Below, one piece after another: positions 1 through 5,552 of a stretch of DNA of 11,935 nucleotides; position 1 is the stretch's first letter; each line of letters begins with the position of its first letter. The DNA is from Sva-25 sp037385685 (lineage in GTDB: Bacteria; Pseudomonadota; Gammaproteobacteria; Chromatiales; Chromatiaceae): positions 1-11,935 of the forward strand of contig JARRMW010000052.1 in NCBI GenBank assembly GCA_037385685.1, written 5' to 3'. Both the position numbers and the translations under genes were made by a program. The notes under the pieces were generated by a model that worked only from the letters and a program-made list of their open reading frames with translations, was not told where the DNA came from and made no database searches.

Positions 1-534
1 GGCATCCGTTCATACGGCCAGCATGTCAATGGCTTCACGCGCACGAAGGAAGGGATCATGATGTGGATCGGCAAGCGCGCGCAGGACCGGGGCATCTGTC
101 CCGGACAGCTCGACCAGCTAGTCGCTGGTGGATTGCCCTATGGCATTTCGCTCGACGAGAATCTTCGCAAGGAGTGTTACGAGGAGGCCGGTATCGATGA
201 GGAGCTGGCAAGCCGTGCCATTCCGGCCGGCCTGGTCCGCTATCGCAAGATGACAGAAAGGGGCGGCAAGGAGGATGTGCTCTACGTTTACGACCTCGAG
301 CTTCCGATGGATTTCACTCCGCGCAACACCGACGGCGAGGTCGAGGAGTTCCGGCTGTTGCCGATCGAGGAGGTCGCACGGCTTGTACGCGAGACCGACG
401 ACTTCAAGCTCAACTGCAATCTCGTCATCATCGACTTCCTGATCCGTCACGGCCTTCTGCCGCCGGATCACGAGGATTACCTCTCGCTGGTTTCCGGGTT
501 GCGCTGTCCCGAGTATTTCGCCTCGAACAACTGA
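1..534 (+). CDS. DUF4743-type Nudix hydrolase, 3' part (5' end outside window)
   Basis: Frame 1 is open from the first base to a TGA at 532-534, giving 177 visible residues. An internal ATG at 58 exists, but the residues before it (G-I-R-S-Y-G-x-H-x-N-G) belong to the conserved fold, so the true start lies upstream of the window. The Nudix box reads GG-x4-I-x7-KECYEEAGI: the glutamate pair and final glycine are present, the usual first Glu is Ile and the usual Arg is Lys, changes I recall as tolerated in this subfamily. The C-terminal signatures PRNTDGEVE and FKLNCNLVIIDFLIRHG are typical of DUF4743 Nudix proteins related to yeast YJR142W and the Tnr3 Nudix domain. Members have been reported to hydrolyse damaged (oxo/oxy) thiamine diphosphates; that activity is inferred here from family only. 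The 3' end overlaps the convergent DUF3549 gene by 58 bp. Confidence 0.88.
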   Translation, partial: GIRSYGQHVNGFTRTKEGIMMWIGKRAQDRGICPGQLDQLVAGGLPYGISLDENLRKECYEEAGIDEELASRAIPAGLVRYRKMTERGGKEDVLYVYDLELPMDFTPRNTDGEVEEFRLLPIEEVARLVRETDDFKLNCNLVIIDFLIRHGLLPPDHEDYLSLVSGLRCPEYFASNN

Positions 535-1532
535 ACCACCTTGCCGCTGTCGGCAGCCTTTTCTCCAATCCGGTTCAGCGATTCTCTGACCGGTTTTTTC
601 AGATCCGGAATGAACAGCAGATCCTCGAGGCAGTGATCGAACGCCTCCTGGCCGCTGTCACTGGATGCCAGAGCGGTCAGGTAGCTGTCGCAGAAATCTG
701 CATCGTGCAGCATGTGCCAGGCGCGCCCTGCGATGGCGGCGAGGATTTCGATATTCGATGCCAGGCGCGGCATCTCCAGCACCCGCCTGTAAGCATTTTC
801 GCGAATCGTGACTGCTTTTGTGAATGCCAGGCCGCGGATCAATGCCGTAACCAGCGCGCTGTCGTTCAGTGACGCATCGAGCCGCTTCGCCAGTGATTCG
901 GCAATCGTGTGATCGATTTCCTCGTTTTCGAGGCAGTGGCAGAGAGCGACGAGCGGTTCCGGTGGCAACGCAGGGATTGCGCTCACCAGGGTATCGCGGT
1001 TTTCATCGAAGCGTGCTGCGACATCCGCGATACCCTGACCGACGAAGCTCCATTGGTCCCAGCCGTGCTCGCCGTTGAAATAGGTTTGCGCGTGCTCGTA
1101 GAAACGCGACGGCTGTTGCTTCATCATCACCGAAGCTTTGGCGTGAAAGACGGCCATGCGGTCCTCGCGCGGCTTGAAGACGTAAGGGTTGTCTTTCAGT
1201 GCGTCGGTGATTTCGCCACTTTCATTCTGCTGCTTCAGTTGCCACGTCTCGACGAGGCGGTGGATGAAATAGTCGCGTGAGGCCAGCACGAGCTTGCCCT
1301 GTTCATCCAGAGGCAAACGCAGGAACCAGATGAGGGGTTCCGGCAGCTCATTATTCTGCATGAGCATGCCGAACCAGGCCTGCCTGACAAGCGGAGCGGG
1401 CCAGGGGATGACCGTCTGCTCGAATTGCAGGAAACGGTTGCGCCCGACCTTCACGACACGTCGTCCCATGTCGAGGATGCGCAAGCGGGCCCCGGCGTTC
1501 TCGAGGAGCTCGGTCAGCGTGGTCTCGCTCAT
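477..1532 (-). CDS. DUF3549 family protein
   Basis: A 351-residue soluble protein starting MSETTLTELLENAG and ending with a TAA at 479-477. It has no signal peptide or membrane segment. Content and length fit the DUF3549 family of gammaproteobacteria, whose function is unknown; the second half is made of alpha-helical segments that look repeat-like (about residues 165-330). Its ATG overlaps the stop of the upstream ycgN-type gene in an ATGA arrangement at 1529-1532, so the two are almost certainly co-transcribed and translationally coupled. The last 58 bp are antisense to the end of the Nudix gene. The family name is recalled from sequence character and neighbourhood and was not checked by a domain search; no enzymatic motif is visible. 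Confidence 0.8.
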   Translation of the reverse strand: MSETTLTELLENAGARLRILDMGRRVVKVGRNRFLQFEQTVIPWPAPLVRQAWFGMLMQNNELPEPLIWFLRLPLDEQGKLVLASRDYFIHRLVETWQLKQQNESGEITDALKDNPYVFKPREDRMAVFHAKASVMMKQQPSRFYEHAQTYFNGEHGWDQWSFVGQGIADVAARFDENRDTLVSAIPALPPEPLVALCHCLENEEIDHTIAESLAKRLDASLNDSALVTALIRGLAFTKAVTIRENAYRRVLEMPRLASNIEILAAIAGRAWHMLHDADFCDSYLTALASSDSGQEAFDHCLEDLLFIPDLKKPVRESLNRIGEKAADSGKVVQLFEAKYSGQRNPETSER

Positions 1533-1972
1533 GTCATCCAGGTGATGATGTGTTGATCGAGTTCGTCGGCGTCATCCTCGCAGACGCAGCGCCCGAGGAT
1601 GGTATTGCCGGAACGGATGACCGTATCGGGATCGCCACTGATCAACGGATGCCAATCGGGAAGATCCTTGCTCTCTGCCAGCAGGCGGTAGGCGCAGGTC
1701 GACGGCAGCCAGTAGGGATCCTCCAGTTCGGCCGGTGTCAGGGTCACGCAATCGGGCACCAGTGTGGAACGATGCGCATAGTCGGTGCAGCGCCCGGTCT
1801 CGACATCGAGCAGGCGGCAATGCACGTTCGTGAAATAGATCTCGCGCGTGTCCTCGTCCTCGAGACGGTGCAGGCAGCACTTTGCACAGCCATCGCATAG
1901 CGCTTCCCACTCATCGCGGTTCATCTCGTCAAGGGATTTTTTGCGCCAGAAGCCTGGTTCGAGGTCGGGCAT
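1529..1972 (-). CDS. ycgN: YcgN family (UPF0260) cysteine-cluster protein
   Basis: The start at 1972 gives 147 residues, close to the roughly 150 of E. coli YcgN; an in-frame ATG at 2068 would add 32 residues with no family resemblance. Blocks shared with E. coli YcgN include EWEALCDGCAKCCLH, EIYFTNV-x-CR, LPSTCAYRLLAE and KDLPDWHPL. Ten cysteines are present (26, 29, 32, 33, 52, 62, 75, 93, 129 and 131), including a CxxCxxCC cluster, consistent with metal or Fe-S binding as in the broader CxxCxxCC (Fe-S oxidoreductase-like) family. The biochemical role is not known. It is the first gene of a two-gene minus-strand operon with the DUF3549 gene (4-bp overlap). No strong Shine-Dalgarno precedes the chosen start. 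A weak -10-like TATGCT lies about 25-30 bp upstream. Confidence 0.88.
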   Translation of the reverse strand: MPDLEPGFWRKKSLDEMNRDEWEALCDGCAKCCLHRLEDEDTREIYFTNVHCRLLDVETGRCTDYAHRSTLVPDCVTLTPAELEDPYWLPSTCAYRLLAESKDLPDWHPLISGDPDTVIRSGNTILGRCVCEDDADELDQHIITWMT

Positions 1973-2120
1973 AGGGCTGGTGTTGTCTGCAAAAGAGCAT
2001 AGTTTACACGGTTTGCTTCCACAGCCATTGGTGCGGATTGCCGGAGTATTTCTACAGACATATCGCACTTGCCGGTATCCACGCTTGTCGGCCTGCGCAG
2101 GGTGAGTTGAATCTGCACAG

Positions 2121-2199
2121 TCTCTGATACCGGGTCTCCTGGGGCTGAACAGAACAGGTATCAGAGATCATTTTCCTGCGGAAAATAATCTCCGACACC
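2121..2199. repeat. Three-part palindromic repeat (REP-like), alternative hairpins
   Basis: TCTCTGATACC (2121-2131) and GGTATCAGAGA (2157-2167) are perfect 11-bp inverted copies separated by 25 nt. The second copy is also the left arm of a longer hairpin. Positions 2157-2176 pair with 2180-2199 around a TGC loop at 17 of 20 positions, and the inner 7 bp (ATTTTCC/GGAAAAT) are perfect. A third copy, TCTCCGACACC (2189-2199), therefore competes with the first for the same partner. The pattern resembles dispersed palindromes of the REP type found between genes in proteobacteria, but copy number elsewhere in the genome cannot be seen here. A structured RNA leader is a less likely alternative, since no gene follows closely. 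Confidence 0.6.
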
Positions 2200-2336
2200 C
2201 AATGAACCGGGACATCAAGCCTTGACGCAGGAACTCGCAGCGCGGGCGAATAATCGCCGAGTGGGCCTGGCTCCTGTCGGTCTCTTTTATTATCATCGAG
2301 AGTAGGTCGCAGGCCGTCGTGGTGATCCCTGGTTGT

Positions 2337-2373
2337 GAGATTGCCACAATCGCTTCGCTCCTTCGCAATGAAA
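2337..2373 (+). repeat. Probable dispersed intergenic repeat (GAGATTGC...GCAATGA type)
   Basis: The segment begins GAGATTGCCAC, continues with CGCTTCGCTCC and ends TTCGCAATGAAA. ATTGC and GCAAT form the ends of a short inverted structure. From memory, closely similar sequence (an ATTGC...CGCTTCGCTCC...GCAATGA block) recurs as an intergenic repeat in many unrelated bacterial genomes. The copy here carries small deviations from the form I recall (CCACAA before CGCTTCG, and an extra T in CCTTCGC), suggesting an old copy. The spurious reading frame it produces (R-L-P-Q-S-L-R-S-F-A-M) is a familiar by-product of this repeat. Confidence 0.55.
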
Positions 2374-2555
2374 GCTTTCAGTCGAGAGAGTTGCCAGTGT
2401 CACTGCGTTTGCTGGCAGCGACACTGTAGGGAACGGGGCAGCGCAGTGGTGCTTTCTTCGTTTGATACGATGAACGAGGGCGATTCTGGTCGTTCACTCT
2501 TCGATGACCAGCATTCAGGAGTCAAGTCAAAAGGATTGGCTTCGATTGCTCCAGT

Positions 2556-2585
2556 CTTGACGCCCTTCGTGTTCTTTGTGGTGAG
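2556..2585 (-). repeat. Probable dispersed repeat (CACCACAAAGAACACGAAGG type), copy 1
   Basis: Read on the minus strand the segment is CTCACCACAAAGAACACGAA followed by GGGCGTCAAG. Sequence of this kind (CACCACGAAGAACACGAAGG and variants) is one I recognise as a short dispersed intergenic element in many environmental bacterial genomes. A second, diverged copy in the opposite orientation lies at 11396-11420 in this window; the two share TCACCAC, AGA, CAC and AAGG in register. No transposase or coding function accompanies it. Confidence 0.45.
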
Positions 2586-2590
2586 AATCA

Positions 2591-2607
2591 AGGATGACAG
2601 TCATCCT
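2591..2607. promoter_or_regulatory. Perfect 17-bp palindrome, possible operator
   Basis: AGGATGAC-A-GTCATCCT is a perfect 8-bp inverted repeat around one central base, 91 bp upstream of the chosen start of the [2Fe-2S] gene. Its form suits binding by a dimeric repressor or activator, and it lies just upstream of the weak promoter-like boxes at 2636-2663. It directly abuts the repeat-like segment ending at 2585, so it could instead be part of a repeat element. No regulator can be named. Confidence 0.35.
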
Positions 2608-2698
2608 GTCTCCACCTCTGTCATCGCCAGCGTCTTTTTCACCGACCCCGCATACGCTATGCTGTCCGCAACGGTACTTTTCTGAATCAAGCAACAAC

Positions 2699-4165
2699 AT
2701 GCCCCAACCCCTCAGCCTCGCGCGTGCAGCCAAGCTGGCAGGCGTCAAGCGCAGTGAACTACAGGAAAAGCTGCGCGAAAGCGGCCTGGATATCTTCGAG
2801 GGAAAAATCGCCATCGGCGATCTGCTGACACTCTATCCCGAACTTGACCTCGACAGGGATCCGGTCTTTGAACGTATACAGCGCTTCAAGCACGACGCGC
2901 GTCCGAAGCGTGAATACAGTGACGGGTGGATTCCGGAGCCGGAAGTGCTGCTCGCTCGTCTCAAGGAGATGCAGACAGTGCTCGTACGGACCAAGGCATT
3001 GTTGAATCGTAACGAGGAGGCCTTCGAGGAGATCACCAGCCAGTTGCAGGCCCTTCATGATTCCACCGGCGATACGGCTGCAAAAGAGGCTGCTGCCGAC
3101 ATTCTCAACTGGCTCGGGAAATTCATGCATGACAAGCAGCAGCCGCATGATGTCCGTGCCGAGATTTTTGCACGGGATCTCTTCCTGAAAGTCCTTGCCG
3201 CAAAAGTCAGCGTGACGCCAAGTGGCCATGAGTATCTTGTCGAGGGACGCGAGAGTCTTCTCGAGGCCGGACTGCGCTCCGGCCTGCACCTGGACTATGG
3301 CTGTTCCACTGGCAACTGCGGTATGTGCAAGTGCAAGGTGCTGTCCGGCAAGGTCGCCGCCCTGCGTGAGCATGACTACTTTTTGAGCGAACGTGAGAAA
3401 CGCGAGGGCTATATCCTGGCCTGCTCGACGACGGCCGTCACAGACGTCGTGATCGAGGCGCACGAGGCGGGTACACCGAAGGATCTGCCGGAGCAGGAGA
3501 TTCGTGCTTCCATTGCCGGTATCGAGAACCTCGGCGAGGGCGGGGCAGTGCTGCGCATCACGACACCCCGCTCGAATACACTGCGCTTCATGTCCGGGCA
3601 GAGTGTTCTGCTCGTCAGCGAGGATGGTGACGAGGCCGAGTATCACATGGCCTCCTGTGCCTGTGACGGTCGCAAGTTACGCTTTTTCATCAGGGACAGG
3701 GACGATGCTTTCAGCAAGGCTGTCCTCGAGAAAGCACTGCTCGGCCAGGCGATCACGATCAGGGGGCCATCAGGGGAATTCACGCTCGAGGAGGAGTCGC
3801 AAGCGCCCTCGCTCTTCATCGCAGCAGCAGACGGCTACGGCCCTGTACTGAGCATGGTGGAACAGGCGATCTCGATTGACAATGCCGACCGCATCCATGT
3901 GTATCTCATCGATGAGCCTGCCTGGGGTGAGGCATTCGAAAACCGCCTGCGCTCATGGGAAGATGCACTCGACAATTTCGAGGTCACGCGCCTGCCTGCC
4001 AGTACCGATGTGTCCGACTTGCGGGCGAGGATCATGGAAGAGAATCCGGATCTCGGGGAGTGCGATCTTTACCTCGCCGGTCCTGATGATCTGGTGACGC
4101 CACTCGCGCGGATCATCGACATGGATCTCAATGCCAGGCACTGCCGCGTTTGCGCGATCCACTAG
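2699..4165 (+). CDS. [2Fe-2S] ferredoxin / reductase-like multidomain protein with HTH-like N-terminus
   Basis: The start at 2699 gives 488 residues and begins directly with the conserved-looking MPQPLSLARAAKLAGV; the longer frame from 2594 adds a low-complexity Ser/Pro tail. Residues about 5-45 look like a small helix-turn-helix of MerR/excisionase type, followed by a charged helical, partly coiled-coil stretch (about 55-165). Residues about 165-255 are a plant-type ferredoxin domain with C-x4-C-x2-C-x31-C (Cys 202, 207, 210, 242). Residues about 260-488 resemble the FAD/NAD reductase half of ferredoxin reductases, but key motifs are altered: the RxYS flavin motif reads A-E-Y-H (Y315), the nucleotide loop is GYGP (379-382), and the CGP motif is AGP (460-462). 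Electron transfer through the Fe-S centre is well supported; flavin and NAD(P)H use are doubtful. A phosphofructokinase gene starts 33 bp downstream, probably in the same operon. The physiological partner is unknown. Confidence 0.8.
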   Translation: MPQPLSLARAAKLAGVKRSELQEKLRESGLDIFEGKIAIGDLLTLYPELDLDRDPVFERIQRFKHDARPKREYSDGWIPEPEVLLARLKEMQTVLVRTKALLNRNEEAFEEITSQLQALHDSTGDTAAKEAAADILNWLGKFMHDKQQPHDVRAEIFARDLFLKVLAAKVSVTPSGHEYLVEGRESLLEAGLRSGLHLDYGCSTGNCGMCKCKVLSGKVAALREHDYFLSEREKREGYILACSTTAVTDVVIEAHEAGTPKDLPEQEIRASIAGIENLGEGGAVLRITTPRSNTLRFMSGQSVLLVSEDGDEAEYHMASCACDGRKLRFFIRDRDDAFSKAVLEKALLGQAITIRGPSGEFTLEEESQAPSLFIAAADGYGPVLSMVEQAISIDNADRIHVYLIDEPAWGEAFENRLRSWEDALDNFEVTRLPASTDVSDLRARIMEENPDLGECDLYLAGPDDLVTPLARIIDMDLNARHCRVCAIH

Positions 4166-4198
4166 CCACCCACAGATGAATATGAAAGAGTCGAAACT

Positions 4199-5329
4199 AT
4201 GACCAAGCACATCGGAATACTCACCGCTGGAGGCGACAGCCCGGGACTCAATGCCGCGATACGCGGTGCAGGCAAGGCCGGGCAGATCAACCATGACATG
4301 CGCATCATCGGCTTCAAGGATGGCTTCCGGGGGCTCGTCGAAAACAGGACCATGAGCCTCGATGGCGGCGTGCTTTCCGGCATCCTGACCGTCGGTGGCA
4401 CGATTCTGGGCACCAGCCGTGACAAGCCGCACAAGATGAAAGTGGGCGGCAAGGTGCAGGACATGACCGATGTGATTGTCGAGAACTACGAGGCCAATCA
4501 TCTCGACGCACTGATCTGTATCGGTGGCGGTGGTACCCAGAAGAACGCACTTGAACTCAAGAAGAAGGGGCTCAACATCATCACCATGCCGAAGACCATC
4601 GACAATGATGTCGGCATGACGGATGTCACCTTCGGTTTCGACACGGCACTCGGCATCGCAACCGAAGCGATTGACCGGCTTCATAGTACGGCGCACAGTC
4701 ATCATCGCATCATTGTTGTCGAAATCATGGGACACAATTCCGGCTGGCTTGCCCTGGGTTCGGGTATCGCCGGTGGCGCGGATGTCATTCTGATCCCGGA
4801 AATCCCCTACAGTCTCGAGCTTGCTGCCGAGTCGATTCGTCAGCGTGTGAAGAATGGCAAGAAGTTCAGCATCGTGGCAGTTGCTGAAGGTGCCATGGAG
4901 ATCGACGAGGCCAGGCGGATTCGCAAGCTTGAAAAGCGTATCCGGGAATCGGAAGAGAAGAATTCACGCAAAGACCGCAAGAAGGCGAAAAGCGAGCTCA
5001 AGCGTATTCACTCCGGTCTTGGTGATCACACACTGAGGCTGGCTCGCCAGCTCGAGGAGCTCACGGGACTCGAGGCACGCCCGACGATTCTTGGCCACTT
5101 GCAGCGTGGTGGCACGCCATCGGCCGCTGACCGTGTTCTCGCCACAAGGCTTGGTACAGCCTGCGCAGGCTATATCAGTGATGGCGTGACAGGTGTCATG
5201 GTTGCGGCGCGTGGCGAAGGCACGGAGCCCGTGCCGCTCGAGAAAGTCGCCGGTAACAAGAAGACAGTGCCGCCGGATCATCCCTGGATCCAGAGTGCGC
5301 GTGACGTTGGCGTCTCCCTGGGCGATTGA
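4199..5329 (+). CDS. 6-phosphofructokinase (ATP or PPi dependence uncertain)
   Basis: A 376-residue PFK-family protein that phosphorylates fructose 6-phosphate in glycolysis (reversibly if it uses pyrophosphate). Motifs in order: GGDSPGLNAAIR (11-22), GGGGT (109-113), PKTIDND (131-137, with the catalytic-base Asp135), MGHNSGW (177-183), IVAVAEG (225-231) and LGHLQRGGTPSAADR (298-312). In the E. coli enzyme the second motif is GGDGS, so the Asp that helps bind Mg2+ is Gly111 here. Gly112 is the ATP-type residue, while Lys132 is the residue typical of PPi-type enzymes, so the donor cannot be read from sequence. Residues about 233-275 form a highly charged Lys/Arg/Glu helix insert absent from E. 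coli PfkA (320 aa). AAAGAG precedes the ATG as a Shine-Dalgarno. The [2Fe-2S] protein gene lies 33 bp upstream in the same direction. Confidence 0.9.
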   Translation: MTKHIGILTAGGDSPGLNAAIRGAGKAGQINHDMRIIGFKDGFRGLVENRTMSLDGGVLSGILTVGGTILGTSRDKPHKMKVGGKVQDMTDVIVENYEANHLDALICIGGGGTQKNALELKKKGLNIITMPKTIDNDVGMTDVTFGFDTALGIATEAIDRLHSTAHSHHRIIVVEIMGHNSGWLALGSGIAGGADVILIPEIPYSLELAAESIRQRVKNGKKFSIVAVAEGAMEIDEARRIRKLEKRIRESEEKNSRKDRKKAKSELKRIHSGLGDHTLRLARQLEELTGLEARPTILGHLQRGGTPSAADRVLATRLGTACAGYISDGVTGVMVAARGEGTEPVPLEKVAGNKKTVPPDHPWIQSARDVGVSLGD

Positions 5330-5487
5330 GAGTTTCATCAGAAAGAAAAGGCCATCTGGAAGCGCAAGGTTCAGCGGGAATTCATTCTTCTTGTTCGAGG
5401 TCCTGACTGGATTGCCAACTCCTGCTGGTTTTTCATGGGTGTGATTGACCCTTCTGCGCCCTGATTCTGGCCCGCTGACTGAATCGG

Positions 5488-5516
5488 TTCAAAAATCTGC
5501 CGGTTTGCTGGATAAT
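5488..5516 (+). promoter_or_regulatory. Candidate sigma70 promoter of ilvD
   Basis: TTCAAA (5488-5493) and GATAAT (5511-5516) are separated by 17 bp and match the -35 and -10 consensus at 4 and 5 of 6 positions. Transcription would begin near 5523 and give a leader of about 30 nt before the ilvD ATG at 5553. The 223-bp gap after the phosphofructokinase gene (5330-5552) shows no other structure and no clear terminator, so read-through from upstream is also possible. Confidence 0.4.
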
Positions 5517-5552
5517 CATTCAATTGCACTTTTCCTGATTCAGAGACAGCAG

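Larger units (their letters stand above)
1973..2698. other. 726-bp non-coding region between divergent genes, rich in palindromes
   Basis: No convincing gene is present. Open frames here are short, have no family resemblance and run through palindromes and repeat-like sequence. Besides the elements listed separately, two small structures are visible. One is a hairpin GGCGA-ATAA-TCGCC at 2245-2258. The other is a nested set at 2392-2426, where CAGTGTC (2395-2401) can pair with GACACTG (2420-2426) and TGCCAG (2392-2397) with CTGGCA (2412-2417). Promoters for ycgN (leftward) and for the [2Fe-2S] gene (rightward) must lie here unless transcription enters from outside, but none stands out. The best rightward candidate is TTTTCA (2636-2641), 16 bp, TATGCT (2658-2663), which matches sigma70 consensus at only 4 of 6 positions in each box. 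Confidence 0.7.

Noticed and set aside
1973..2068. N-terminal extension of the YcgN-type protein to the ATG at 2068
   Set aside because: The 32 extra residues have no counterpart in YcgN and would make the protein longer than the family; the ATG at 1972 fits family length.
2168..2368. 66-residue minus-strand open frame
   Set aside because: It starts inside the GAGATTGC repeat and ends in the palindromic region; no recognisable protein features.
2335..2685. 116-residue plus-strand open frame in the 1973-2698 gap
   Set aside because: It reads straight through two repeat-like segments and the 17-bp palindrome, has no family resemblance and no ribosome site; it is a by-product of repeats.
2594..2698. 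N-terminal extension of the [2Fe-2S] protein, considered as a signal peptide
   Set aside because: The extension is Ser/Pro-rich without a proper hydrophobic core, and overlaps the palindrome and promoter-like boxes; the conserved-looking part begins at 2699.
5445..5552. N-terminal extension of IlvD to the ATG at 5445
   Set aside because: The conserved N-terminus starts at 5553 and the extension would cover the candidate promoter at 5488-5516.
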